Positions 1-8,002 of a DNA stretch of 16,182 nt are shown one piece after another. Location: contig JACQEQ010000168.1 in NCBI GenBank assembly GCA_016200445.1, forward strand, positions 1 through 16,182, written 5' to 3'. A program made the position numbers and the translations under genes. The DNA comes from Gammaproteobacteria bacterium (GTDB taxonomy: Bacteria > Pseudomonadota > Gammaproteobacteria > SG8-11). How positions within the stretch are numbered: the stretch's first letter is position 1; each line of letters starts with the position of its first letter. Below the pieces are notes generated by a model. It ran no database searches, was not told the DNA's origin, and saw only the letters and a list, made by a program, of their open reading frames with translations.

Positions 1-1903
1 CGGAATCCTGGGCGATGGCCACGATCTCGGTGTAGTTGGGACTCGAGAATTCTTCCTGATTCAGCGACAGATAAAAACGCGGCGTGGCCTGGCCGATGTA
101 GGTTGTGTACTGCCTGACCTCGGCATCGTTTTGCAGCAGCGCTTCGACGCGCGCGGCCGCCGCTTCGCTCGCCGTGAAACTAGCGTCTTCCGGTAGCCGC
201 AAGCTGATCACCATTTCCGGGCGATTCGAGTTCGGAAAGAATTGCTTGGGGACCAGCGTGAACGCCAGCATCGCGACCACGAACGCGGCGGCGGTGACAC
301 CGATGGTTTTCCAGCGGTGTTCGATGCAGGCATTTACCACGCGCCGGAAGATCTGATAGAACCGGCCGTCGTAAATGTCATGGTGCGTTCCAACGGATTT
401 CTTTTCCTTGAGGATCAGCGATCCCAGATACGGCGTCAGCGTGATCGCAACCACCCAGGAAATCAGCAGCGCCATCGCTGTCACCCAGAAAATCGCGCTG
501 GTGTATTCCGATGCGGCGCCCTTCGACAAGCCAATCGGCGCAAACGCTGCTGCGGTGATGAGTGTGCCAGTGAGCATCGGGAAGGCGGTCGAGTCGTAGG
601 CGAAGCTGGCGGCGCGCAGTTTGTCGAAACCTTCTTCGAGTTTGCGCGCCATCATCTCGACCGCGATCATCGCATCGTCGACCAACAAGCCGAGCGCGAT
701 GATCAGCGCGCCGAAGGAAATGCGGTGCAGCTCGATCCCGGCGAGCTTCATGCCCAGAAATGTCAAGGCCAGCACAATCGGAATCGTCAACGCCACCACC
801 AGGCCGGTGCGCAAGCCCAGCGATACGAAACTGACGATCAGCACGATGATCACCGCTTCGGCCAGCGAACGGTTGAATTCGCCCGCCGAGCGGCGCACCA
901 CCTCGGGTTGATTCGCAACCGTCGCGATCTCGATGCCGACCGGAAGCTTTGCGCGCAACGTGTTGACGCGCGCGTCAACCGCGTTGCCCAGCTTGGTGAC
1001 GTCAAACCCGCGACGCGTCGTGATCGCGACGCCGATGACTTCTTTGCCCTGGTGGCGCATCTTCGACTCCGGCGGATCGACATAGCCGCGCTTGACGTCG
1101 GCGATGTCGCCGAGCCGGAACGCATGCCCGTTCACGCGGATCGCGGTGTTTTCGATGGCATCGACGCTGGCAAAGCTGCCGCTGACGCGCACCGCGATAT
1201 TGGTCTCCGATGTGTTCACGCGCCCGGCGCTGCCCATCTGGTTTTGCGCGCGCAGCAGCGCCACCAGTTGCTGCGGATCGATGCCCAGCGTGGCGAGCTT
1301 CTTGTGCGAGAACTCGATGTAGATTTTTTCATCCTGCACGCCCAGCACATCGGTTTTTTCCACGCCCTCCACGCGCAACAGATCGGCGCGCAGCAGGTCG
1401 GCATAGCGCTTGATGTCGGCATAGGCAAAGCCGTCGCCGGACACCGCATAGATGTTGGCGTAGGTGTCGCCGAACTCATCGTTGAAAAACGGACCCGAGG
1501 TCCCGGCGGGTAAGGTGGCCTGAATGTCGGCAACCTTCTTGCGCACCTGGTACCAGGTCTCGTCAACATCTTCGGAGCGGGTTGCGCCGCGCAGCGACAC
1601 GAACACCACCGACTCGCCGGGCTTGGAGTAGCTACGCAAATAGTCGAGGTTAGGCGTGTCCTGCAAGCGCAGTTCGATTTTGTCGGTCACCTGCTGCTCG
1701 ATTTCCTGCGCGGTGGCGCCGGGCCAGACCACGCGCAACACCATCATCTTGAACTTGAACTCGGGCTCCTCTTTGAGGCCGAGCGTGGCGTAGGCGAACA
1801 GGCCGCCCGCCGTCAGCAACAGCATGAAAAACAGCGTCAGCGCGCGATGCGTGAGCGCCCACTCCGAGAGATTAAAACGCGAGGGTTGATAGCTGATGCT
1901 CAT
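1..1903 (-). CDS. RND efflux transporter inner-membrane permease (AcrB/MexB superfamily), partial
   Basis: This is the proton-driven inner-membrane pump of a tripartite exporter, which takes substrates from the periplasm or outer leaflet and passes them to an outer-membrane channel. The frame is open from the ATG at 1903 to the left window edge, giving 634 codons of a protein that is usually about 1000-1050 residues, so the C-terminal third lies outside. After a short cytoplasmic N-terminus (MSISYQPSRFNLSEW) comes TM1 (ALTLFFMLLLTAGGLFAYA), then the first periplasmic porter region. TM4 carries GLLVDDAMIAVE, which holds the Asp-Asp pair of the proton relay, and the TM5-TM6 region follows (LTGTLITAAAFAPI). 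The start is supported by a GGAG box 7 nt upstream. Its ATG overlaps the adaptor stop codon (ATGA), so the two are translationally coupled. The substrate class cannot be read from sequence; an AcrB/HAE1-type drug or solvent pump is more likely than a metal (CusA-like) pump. Confidence 0.96.
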   Translation of the reverse strand, partial: MSISYQPSRFNLSEWALTHRALTLFFMLLLTAGGLFAYATLGLKEEPEFKFKMMVLRVVWPGATAQEIEQQVTDKIELRLQDTPNLDYLRSYSKPGESVVFVSLRGATRSEDVDETWYQVRKKVADIQATLPAGTSGPFFNDEFGDTYANIYAVSGDGFAYADIKRYADLLRADLLRVEGVEKTDVLGVQDEKIYIEFSHKKLATLGIDPQQLVALLRAQNQMGSAGRVNTSETNIAVRVSGSFASVDAIENTAIRVNGHAFRLGDIADVKRGYVDPPESKMRHQGKEVIGVAITTRRGFDVTKLGNAVDARVNTLRAKLPVGIEIATVANQPEVVRRSAGEFNRSLAEAVIIVLIVSFVSLGLRTGLVVALTIPIVLALTFLGMKLAGIELHRISFGALIIALGLLVDDAMIAVEMMARKLEEGFDKLRAASFAYDSTAFPMLTGTLITAAAFAPIGLSKGAASEYTSAIFWVTAMALLISWVVAITLTPYLGSLILKEKKSVGTHHDIYDGRFYQIFRRVVNACIEHRWKTIGVTAAAFVVAMLAFTLVPKQFFPNSNRPEMVISLRLPEDASFTASEAAAARVEALLQNDAEVRQYTTYIGQATPRFYLSLNQEEFSSPNYTEIVAIAQDS

Positions 1904-2991
1904 GGCTTTGCTCCTGCGACCAGTACGTTATCCATCGCCCGGACGTGTTGGCCTTCGGTCAACATATTCGCCCCGGCGGTGATGACCACTTGACCGGCGG
2001 CAAGGCCGGCGAGGATTTGCACGCTGTCGCCTTGTATCGCGCCGGGCGTGACCGGTACCCGGCGTGCGGTTAAGGGCTCACCTTCCGCGACCCATACCGA
2101 GGCGTGTTCGCGATCACGTGTCAGTGCGGTCAACGGCACGCTGATGATTCCGGCATGCGCTGTGGAAACGCGCACCTCGGCACTCATGCCGTACGCCAAA
2201 TCAGCAGCACGGCTTTGCACCGACAGGCGCGCCGGGTAAGTCCGGCTCGCCGCATCGGCAATCGGCGATAATTCGCGCAGCCTGCCGGGATAAATCGCGT
2301 CAGGTTTTGACCACAAGCCGATTTCGAAGCGTTCGGCATTTTTCACCGCGTCGAGCAGATGCTCGGGCACGCTGAAAGCGATTTCCGTTTCGTCCAGCCG
2401 CGCCAGCCGCGCAATGGTTTGCCCAGACGTCACGACCTGGCCCGACTCCGCTTCAATGGCGGTAATCACCCCGGCGTGCGGCGCGATCAAGGTGCCGTAG
2501 CCGGTTTGATTCATCGATTGCTCGGCCGCAGCCTGCACCGCAGCCGCCTCTTCACGCGCCTGCGTGAACTGCGACTCACGGCGCTCGAACTCGGCCTGAC
2601 TGATGAAATTCTTGGCGCGCAACCCGGCGAAACGTTTGAAGTCCGCTTCGGCGAGCAGCGCCTGCGACTCGGCCTGCGCCAGACGCGCGCGTGCGCCGGT
2701 CTCGGACAAACGCAGGTCTTTGTTATCCAGCCGCGCCAGCACTTGACCGGCGGCCACGACCGTGCCGATTTCAATCCGCCGCTCCAGCAATTGACCAGAG
2801 ACGCGGAACGCTAGCCGCGTCTCGTGCCGTGGCTTGACTTCACCGGCGAACGTAAACGTGTTGGCGTGGCCGTTGACGGCCGTGACGGTGCGCACCGGGC
2901 GGCTGATTTCCGGTTTGTCTTCTGCCTTCGAGCACGCGGCGAGTATTCCGGCGGTGATTAAAACAGTGGTAATAGTCAACAAGCGGTTCAT
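1900..2991 (-). CDS. RND efflux periplasmic adaptor (membrane fusion) lipoprotein
   Basis: This 363-residue adaptor would link the RND pump encoded just downstream to an outer-membrane channel. The N-terminus is a lipoprotein signal: a hydrophobic stretch ends in LAAC with Cys20 as the acylation site. It is followed by a barrel-sandwich/lipoyl half (residues about 45-85, RVSGQLLERRIEIGTVVAAG), an alpha-hairpin (about 90-155, rich in Ala, Gln and Glu), the second lipoyl half (LIAPHAGVITAIEAESGQVV), a beta-barrel, and a membrane-proximal domain. An in-frame ATG 33 nt further upstream (3024) is rejected because AAGGAG lies 6-7 nt before the ATG at 2991, and this start puts the lipobox at the usual place. 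No outer-membrane TolC-like gene is seen in the window, so the channel is encoded to the left or elsewhere. The closest textbook relatives are MexJ/TriA-type adaptors; this is inferred from general appearance. Confidence 0.96.
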   Translation of the reverse strand: MNRLLTITTVLITAGILAACSKAEDKPEISRPVRTVTAVNGHANTFTFAGEVKPRHETRLAFRVSGQLLERRIEIGTVVAAGQVLARLDNKDLRLSETGARARLAQAESQALLAEADFKRFAGLRAKNFISQAEFERRESQFTQAREEAAAVQAAAEQSMNQTGYGTLIAPHAGVITAIEAESGQVVTSGQTIARLARLDETEIAFSVPEHLLDAVKNAERFEIGLWSKPDAIYPGRLRELSPIADAASRTYPARLSVQSRAADLAYGMSAEVRVSTAHAGIISVPLTALTRDREHASVWVAEGEPLTARRVPVTPGAIQGDSVQILAGLAAGQVVITAGANMLTEGQHVRAMDNVLVAGAKP

Positions 2992-3023
2992 TTGAGTCTC
3001 CTTGGTCAGTGGTAAATTCAGCA

Positions 3024-3049
3024 ACCCGGCTTTTGGCCGGGTGTTTTTT
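3024..3049 (+). terminator. Rho-independent terminator-like hairpin, plus-strand orientation
   Basis: A perfect 7-bp stem (ACCCGGC at 3024-3030, GCCGGGT at 3036-3042) with a TTTTG loop is followed by TTTTTT at 3044-3049. In this orientation it would stop plus-strand transcription, yet there is no plus-strand gene to its left. On the minus strand it lies in the leader of the RND operon and is preceded, not followed, by the A/T run, so it would be a weak terminator there. It may block antisense transcription into the efflux operon. Confidence 0.6.
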
Positions 3050-3076
3050 ATGTTCCGGAGCGGCGAGAGCGCATGC

Positions 3077-3304
3077 TCATCTGTCCCGGTTCGTGTTGCG
3101 GACGCTCGTGTCCGCGCGGTTCAACATCAGGTCGGCGAGTAAACACGTCAGCAGTTGCTCGCCGGAGTTGAAATCGTAGTGCCGCCCGGACGTCATGTTT
3201 TCCAGCCGTCCCGACAATTTCCCGTGCTCGGGTAACGCGTCGCGATGCAGCTTGAGCACGTAGCTGCGCGCGCTGGGGTAAGGCAAGCGAGGATCAAGTG
3301 TCAT
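3077..3304 (-). CDS. Small conserved hypothetical protein (75 aa)
   Basis: This 75-residue soluble protein resembles a short conserved family seen in beta- and gammaproteobacteria. The hallmark is a SYVLKLHRDA segment, then SGRLENMTSGRHYDF and a terminal amphipathic stretch (EQLLTCLLADLML). The family's function is not known to me. An upstream in-frame GTG at 3352 would add 16 residues, but the conserved part begins after the ATG at 3304, so I prefer that start; the ribosome binding site is weak for both. It sits 62 bp downstream of the LRAT-like gene on the same strand and about 85 bp before the RND adaptor start. It could share a transcript with either. Confidence 0.65.
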   Translation of the reverse strand: MTLDPRLPYPSARSYVLKLHRDALPEHGKLSGRLENMTSGRHYDFNSGEQLLTCLLADLMLNRADTSVRNTNRDR

Positions 3305-3366
3305 GGCCGGTCCCGTGTGTGGTAGTGATGTGAATGCAAGCGTAGCCAGCACGGTGTCGCAGGTCG

Positions 3367-3861
3367 TCAGGAAACGGTCGGGATTCGGTCTGGATTCACG
3401 CGCCGATAGAGCGAGCGTGCGAGTGTGTTGCAGGCGGCGAGCAAAACCGCGCCCGGCTGAAGGCGCCAGTTCACGATACGTGTACGGCGGCTAGCACCGT
3501 GCAGGCACCACGCACAGAAATGCGCACAGTTGTTGGTGAAAATCCGATAGCGGTGTTCACCGAGCCGTGAACGCGCGCGCTCGACGATCTGCTCGCGATC
3601 AAAGCGAGCAGGCGTAGTGCTTCTCACCCAGATGCCGCAGCCCTGCGCGAAACGTTCGAGCGAAACTTCTTCCACCGGACCGCGCCGGAAACCCTGCGAA
3701 AGCCCGGCGTAATGGATAACCCGGCCATCACCGGCGTACACCCCGTGGTGAAAATAAAATCCGCGCGGAGAAACCAGATGCGCAGCGAGTGGCGGTTGCT
3801 GGCCTGACAATAGCGGCTGATCATATTGTCGAGGTGGGTTACTGACAGCGGTCGTGACCAT
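3367..3861 (-). CDS. LRAT-domain (NlpC/P60 superfamily) protein, putative acyltransferase or hydrolase
   Basis: This 164-residue protein carries the circularly permuted NlpC/P60 fold signature of the lecithin:retinol acyltransferase (LRAT) family. HHGVYAGDGRVIHYAG (residues 38-53) supplies the two His (His39 and His50), and NNCAHFCAWC (110-119) supplies the nucleophile Cys112. Family members act on acyl-lipid or amide bonds through a Cys thioester; the substrate here is unknown. The C-terminal part has a hydrophobic stretch (PGAVLLAACNTLARSL), which could touch the membrane as in eukaryotic LRAT/HRASLS proteins. The ATG at 3861 has GGAGG 7 nt upstream. The last codons lie inside one of two identical 23-bp direct repeats that bracket the gene, which hints at duplication or insertion. 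Catalytic residues look intact, so it is probably functional. Confidence 0.85.
   Translation of the reverse strand: MVTTAVSNPPRQYDQPLLSGQQPPLAAHLVSPRGFYFHHGVYAGDGRVIHYAGLSQGFRRGPVEEVSLERFAQGCGIWVRSTTPARFDREQIVERARSRLGEHRYRIFTNNCAHFCAWCLHGASRRTRIVNWRLQPGAVLLAACNTLARSLYRRVNPDRIPTVS
3370..3392. repeat. 23-bp direct repeat, copy 1
   Basis: This copy begins GGAAACGGTCGGGATTCGGT and is identical over 23 bp to the copy at 3920-3942. It overlaps the 3' end of the LRAT-like gene, encoding its last residues (PDRIPTVS on the minus strand). Confidence 0.9.
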
Positions 3862-3919
3862 GGCGTGTCCTCCAGTTCGTGTAGGACAAAGCTACGCGAC
3901 GATCAAAGATAAGTAGTTC

Positions 3920-3942
3920 GGAAACGGTCGGGATTCGGTCTG
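3920..3942. repeat. 23-bp direct repeat, copy 2
   Basis: This is the second perfect copy, 550 bp to the right of the first. It lies in the non-coding stretch upstream of the LRAT-like gene. The pair brackets that gene, as expected from a duplication or a site-specific insertion. No integrase is present nearby. The surrounding gene-free stretch 3862-4075 holds only this repeat and the gene's ribosome binding site. Confidence 0.9.
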
Positions 3943-4075
3943 CTATTGGTTCGCGTTAAAACCTAAGACTTCTCGCACTGTACGACCGGAAGGTGTAAAC
4001 GGAGTTCGTTCCCTTTAACTGTGGCAAAGGCTCCGCATCTTGCGAAAAACACCTGGATCATGGAACGTTGAACTC

Positions 4076-4379
4076 ATGAACGGAATAATGCGCGTGCGGC
4101 AATTGGCGCGAGATGACCTCGATGCGGTGCGCCGAATTTATCTTGCGTCGCGGCGGTTGGCTTTTCCCTGGTCTGTTTGTTCATCCGGACTACGCCGGGC
4201 AAGGCATCGGAACGGAACTTCTGAACACGTCCATCAAAAACCTGAAGCGCCCTGTGTCGCTCAAATGCGCGCAGCGCAACACGGCGGCCTTGGCATTTTA
4301 TCTACATCGCGGGTGGGTAATTAAAGACGCTGGCGTGGGGCCGGAGGGTGAGTATTTTCCGATGAGCATCCTGGATTAA
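4076..4379 (+). pseudogene. GNAT-family N-acetyltransferase, internally deleted and frameshifted
   Basis: Two halves of a GNAT acetyltransferase are read in two frames. The first frame, from the ATG at 4076 (or 4088), gives the N-terminal beta-alpha unit IMRVRQLARDDLDAVRRIYL and then ASRRLAFPW. The other frame resumes at about 4166 with LFVHPDYAGQGIGTELL, the acetyl-CoA pyrophosphate-binding motif A (Q/RxxGxG/A). It continues to CAQRNTAALAFYLHRGWV (motif B) and a normal C-terminus at 4379. In intact members roughly 40 residues (strands beta2-beta4) lie between these parts; here the join is abrupt and out of frame. This is therefore a deletion pseudogene rather than a simple one-base shift. 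Substrate cannot be inferred. The missing length is an estimate from the family's usual layout. Confidence 0.8.
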
Positions 4380-4446
4380 CCATCCGGTGCGTGAAAGTCA
4401 CAATGCAAGTTCACTCGACTAGGCCTATCCTGACCGCATCACCACG

Positions 4447-7377
4447 CTACCCAACGTGCCTGCGCAGTAACTCCTGCGCCCTGACGACGAGCGGCGTGTC
4501 GAGGCCTTCGCTAAGGCCAGCGCAGGCTTCGCTCAACGCGTCGAGGTCTTCCGCAGTTGGGTTGTCGAGTTCGCACAGCGCGGCCAACGCTGTTAACTCC
4601 ATCCATACCGAGCACTGCGCGCGGGCTTCACGCAACGCGTCCTGCATTGCGGCGCGCGCGGAGCCGGCGTCTCCTTGCGCATGCGCAATGCGTCCTTGCA
4701 GCACCAGCATCTGCGTCAGATAAACGCGTTCGCCCAACTGTTCCGCGAGTTGCATCGCCTCGTCGAGTTGCGCTTGGGCTTCCGGCCAGTCGCCCGCGAG
4801 AGCTAGCGCTTCGGCGCCATAGCTCAACACTTCTGCGGCGCCGGAATACATGCCAAGACCGGTGTTGTGAGTGTACGCCGCGCGGATGCGTTGGAATCCG
4901 TCACGCGGATTGCCGTGATGCGCGTCGGCCCAGCCACGGAACCACTGACTGGGTCCTTCGCCCTGCGCGAGGGCAGCTTCATCCACGATTTTGCGCAACG
5001 CGGCGGCGCGCGCGCCGACCCGCGCGGCATCGCGCAAACGAATCTCCAGCAAGGCGCCGAACCAGTTCACGACCATTTGCGACATCGGATGGCGTAAGCG
5101 GCTCGCCATTTCCCAGGCCGCATCGAGCCGTGCGCGGGCCTCATTTATGCGGCCCAAATGCAACAGCGGAACCGTGCTCGCGCCAAACATAGTTACACTT
5201 GGGTCGATGAGGAACGCCGCATATAACGCTTCTTCGCCAATCGCGTTGCATTGGGCGATGCCCTGTTCCATCCAGTCGACGGCTTCATGGTTCTTGCCTT
5301 CCAATACGCTGACCTGTCCCAGCAAGTTGCAGGCGCACATGAACAAGATGCCATTGCTGTGCGCTTTCGACAGCGCGAGCAGGTGTTCGCCCAACGCGCG
5401 CGTCTGCGCATATTCGCCGCGTACGAACAGCACCAAGCCCAAGCCGTGCAGCACCATCGCGCGCAACGGGTGTTGCGGAAACGCTTCGAGCAAAGTTCGG
5501 GCGCGCTCGAAAGCGCGTTTGGTTTCAAGCGCGCTGACACCGAGGAGTTGCGCGGCGGCCACCGCGCGCATCGCGGACAGCGCCAGCTCCAAGCCATCGC
5601 GCGCGCCGCCAGCAGGAGCGCGCGGCAAAAGTTCCAGCGCATGCGCGGTCAGATCCAGCGCCTCGCGCGGCGCGAAGTGGCGCAGCGCGTTCTCGGCGGC
5701 CTCGGCGTAGTAGCGCAGCGCCGCCATCAGCTCGTGGCTCAGCTCGAAATGCGAGGCGAGCTCTGCGGCCGTGACTGCGACGCCCGCCGCGCGGCTGCGC
5801 TCCAGCGCAACGGCGACCTGCCCGTGCAGCTGAGCGCGCGCGAGCGCGCCGAGGCGTTGATAAAACACATGCCGGTACAGCGCATGACGAAAACTGTAGC
5901 GCGCATCGAGCGCGCCGTCGTGCAGGCGGCCAGCCGCCGCGCTGCTCAGCCAGTGTTGCTGGCGCGTCAGTTCATCGCAGCGCTCGGCCACCCAACCAGC
6001 TTCGCGCTTCAGCGCGTCCGCCACCGGTTGGGGCCGGAACTCGACACCACAGACACTGGCGGCTTCGAGCAGCGCGCGCTGCTCCGGCGCGAGGCGCGCA
6101 ATTTGTTTTTCAATGACCCCGGCGAGATTTTCGGGCACCTGCAACGGCATGATCGCCGCATCGGCACGCAGTTTCTGAGCCTCCGGTTGGAGGAGGCCCT
6201 GCGAGACCAAATCGTCGATCACGTTGACGACGAACAACGGCAACCCGTCGGTGCGTGCGTGCAGGGCGCGTACGAAGGCTTCGGAAACCTCGCGGCCTGG
6301 ATAGCGGCCGCCGATGTAATCGGCAACGTCTTGCTCGGAAAACGGATCGAGCACGATCTCGTCGCACAGCCGATGCATCCGCAACTCATGCCGCAGCCCT
6401 TTCAAAGGGTGGTCTTCGGAGATCACCTCGGCCAGGCGAAAACTGGCGAGCCACATCAAGCGCGCGGGCGCACGGCGGCGGGCGATGTGGTTGATCAGAT
6501 GCACAGTGGCCTGATCGCTCCAGTGCAGGTCTTCGGTGATCAACAATAACGGCTGCTGGTCAGTGTAGCGGTCGAGCAATTCACCCAGCTCGCGCAGCAT
6601 GCGATCTTGGCTCGCGCCGAGCAATTCGCGGCGCAGCGCCTCGCGCTCGCTGTCGTTGCTCAACCATGGCAATTGCAGCAACCAGGTCGGCGCCACGTTG
6701 CGCATCATCGACACTAGTGCCGGGTCGTTACGACAAAGTGCAGCCAGCGCTTCGAGCACCGGTAGATACGGTTCACCGGCGCCGAATTGCTCGACGCATT
6801 GCCCATGCGCGCGCCGGACCGGGCCGAGCCCGGCGGCGAAATTGTCAAGCAGCGTGGTTTTGCCGACCCCGGCTTCACCGGCCAGCCAAACGATCTGCCG
6901 CCGTCCGGTGATGGCGTGGTTCCAGGCGGCGAGCAATTGGCTGAGCTCGAGTTGCCGGCCGATGATCGGCGGCGCGGAAAGATTTTGGACGTGTAAATCT
7001 ACAGGTTGCAGCGACGCCGGTTCACCACGGATGTTACTCGCCGCTGGCGGTGGTTGAGTAGTCCCGCCAACAAAGCGATAGCCACGGCGCGCTACGGTTT
7101 CGATGTAGCGCGGTTGCCGCGCGTCGTCTGCGAGCGCAGCGCGCAACTCGCTGATCACCGTTTTGAGCACGGATTCGCTGACATGCTGATGCCCCCATAC
7201 GGCATTCAGTAAATCGTCTTTGGTCACTAGTTGTCCAGGATGCCGCAGCAGCGTGCACAGAACATCAAACGCTTTGGGTGCCAGCGCTACCGGCAGCCCG
7301 TTCCGGGTCAGACGCGCATTGCCCTCATTCAATTCGAACGCATCGAAACGCAGTTGCAAAGTTTGCATGGTGGACAT
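4447..7377 (-). CDS. Winged-helix transcriptional regulator with AAA/STAND ATPase and helical-repeat domains (976 aa)
   Basis: This is a large ATP-dependent one-component regulator. Residues 8-104 are an OmpR/CadC-type winged helix: LAPKAFDVLCTLLRHPGQLV, the recognition region SESVLKTVISELRAALADD, and the wing RYIETVARRGYRFVGG. A GRQLELSQLL motif opens the ATPase, with Walker A GEAGVGKTT (167-175) and Walker B LLLITEDLHW (277-286). The C-terminal half (about 500-976) is alanine-rich paired helices resembling TPR repeats, the usual sensor or scaffold of MalT/STAND-type ATPases. No membrane segment is seen, so it should be cytoplasmic. The ATG at 7377 is chosen because GGAGG lies 13 nt upstream; an ATG at 7368 is an alternative. 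It is transcribed away from the SPFH/DUF4178 operon across a 625-bp gap, so control of that operon is possible but unproven. The reading frame is intact. Confidence 0.93.
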   Translation of the reverse strand: MSTMQTLQLRFDAFELNEGNARLTRNGLPVALAPKAFDVLCTLLRHPGQLVTKDDLLNAVWGHQHVSESVLKTVISELRAALADDARQPRYIETVARRGYRFVGGTTQPPPAASNIRGEPASLQPVDLHVQNLSAPPIIGRQLELSQLLAAWNHAITGRRQIVWLAGEAGVGKTTLLDNFAAGLGPVRRAHGQCVEQFGAGEPYLPVLEALAALCRNDPALVSMMRNVAPTWLLQLPWLSNDSEREALRRELLGASQDRMLRELGELLDRYTDQQPLLLITEDLHWSDQATVHLINHIARRRAPARLMWLASFRLAEVISEDHPLKGLRHELRMHRLCDEIVLDPFSEQDVADYIGGRYPGREVSEAFVRALHARTDGLPLFVVNVIDDLVSQGLLQPEAQKLRADAAIMPLQVPENLAGVIEKQIARLAPEQRALLEAASVCGVEFRPQPVADALKREAGWVAERCDELTRQQHWLSSAAAGRLHDGALDARYSFRHALYRHVFYQRLGALARAQLHGQVAVALERSRAAGVAVTAAELASHFELSHELMAALRYYAEAAENALRHFAPREALDLTAHALELLPRAPAGGARDGLELALSAMRAVAAAQLLGVSALETKRAFERARTLLEAFPQHPLRAMVLHGLGLVLFVRGEYAQTRALGEHLLALSKAHSNGILFMCACNLLGQVSVLEGKNHEAVDWMEQGIAQCNAIGEEALYAAFLIDPSVTMFGASTVPLLHLGRINEARARLDAAWEMASRLRHPMSQMVVNWFGALLEIRLRDAARVGARAAALRKIVDEAALAQGEGPSQWFRGWADAHHGNPRDGFQRIRAAYTHNTGLGMYSGAAEVLSYGAEALALAGDWPEAQAQLDEAMQLAEQLGERVYLTQMLVLQGRIAHAQGDAGSARAAMQDALREARAQCSVWMELTALAALCELDNPTAEDLDALSEACAGLSEGLDTPLVVRAQELLRRHVG

Positions 7378-7442
7378 GAGCGACGGGTAACCTCCATTCG
7401 CGGAGTGAGATCCGATGTCTGGTAATCGGCCTGCTTACAAAA

Positions 7443-7483
7443 GCGACCTCAAGGTAGTTTTTCACTGTGGTTGAGGAGGTCGC
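7443..7483. promoter_or_regulatory. Inverted repeat, possible operator
   Basis: Perfect 8-bp arms GCGACCTC and GAGGTCGC are separated by 25 bp, about 65-105 bp upstream of the regulator start. The arms lie about three to four helical turns apart, so this could be a two-site operator or a leader hairpin. Function is inferred only from position and symmetry. Confidence 0.3.
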
Positions 7484-7860
7484 GGCTATTTTACGGCGCT
7501 GGTGAAGCAAGCGCCATCGAACTACAACCCGCCGGGACTTTGTGGATACGCCGTAGCGCCTCTGTATCTGGTATAGTCAAATTCGGCAGCCGGGTTGGCT
7601 TAAGTTCGAGCAGCTGGTTATTTCTCAAAACAATCATGTCTTGACTTTTGTAGTGACGACTGAGGTTTAAGGATGCCGCCCCCGCCTTGAGCGGCTGACG
7701 GCGACAACAAAACATGCTCAAAAAACTCAGGGTGTGAATTCGGCACGCGTCTGATGTTGTGCGGCACACGTTCGCTATAGGACCATTCCGGGTATTACGG
7801 TGAGGCATTGGGACAGTGTTGTGCTTTAATTTTGCTTCGACATGACATTTTTAGTAAACG

Positions 7861-7900
7861 AAGCCCCTTCCTCCTTGCAGGGGAAGGGGGCTTAATTTTA
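7861..7900 (+). terminator. GC-rich hairpin, terminator-like
   Basis: AAGCCCCTTCC (7861-7871) pairs with GGAAGGGGGCTT (7882-7893), allowing one bulged G, and is followed by AATTTTA. The stem is long and stable but the U tract is weak and interrupted. No plus-strand gene precedes it, so it may insulate the operon promoter, or be a dispersed palindromic element. Confidence 0.4.
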
Positions 7901-7920
7901 CTTTGCTAATAAATCCTCGC

Positions 7921-7949
7921 TTCATAATGCCGGTGGGCTCACCTATACT
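7921..7949 (+). promoter_or_regulatory. Sigma70-like promoter for the SPFH/DUF4178 operon
   Basis: TTCATA (7921-7926) and TATACT (7944-7949) are separated by exactly 17 bp. Transcription would begin at about 7956, leaving a leader of roughly 45 nt before the SPFH gene. It is the best rightward promoter in the gap, and the downstream genes are packed without room for another strong one. Confidence 0.6.
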
Positions 7950-8002
7950 TTTCCCCAGCGTCACGCCGTCCGCGTGATGGTATCCGCCGCGAGGAAATCT
8001 CA

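Larger units (their letters stand above)
7378..8002. other. Divergent intergenic region
   Basis: This 625-bp gap lies between two divergent genes. It contains an 8-bp inverted repeat (GCGACCTC at 7443-7450, GAGGTCGC at 7476-7483), a G/C-rich hairpin at 7861-7893, and a rightward promoter at 7921-7949. The frames open in it do not look coding, and I see no recognisable RNA gene. It is long enough to hold operators for both flanking transcription units. Confidence 0.6.

Noticed and set aside
242..1513. Long plus-strand open frame (423 codons) opposite the RND pump
   Set aside because: It is fully antisense to a well-supported RND permease, rich in Arg, His, Asp and Gln as expected from a GC-rich shadow frame, and has no recognisable domain.
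3862..3919. Weak minus-strand promoter (TTGATC, 17 bp, TACACG) for the LRAT-like gene
   Set aside because: The -10 element matches at about three of six positions, too weak to report as a site.
5251..6549. Long plus-strand open frame (432 codons) opposite the ATPase regulator
   Set aside because: It is antisense to the intact winged-helix/ATPase gene, has shadow-frame composition and no motif.
7491..7808. Minus-strand frame of 105 codons in the divergent gap
   Set aside because: Composition is mixed, with several Cys and Pro and no domain or conserved block; no good ribosome binding site. I treat it as non-coding.
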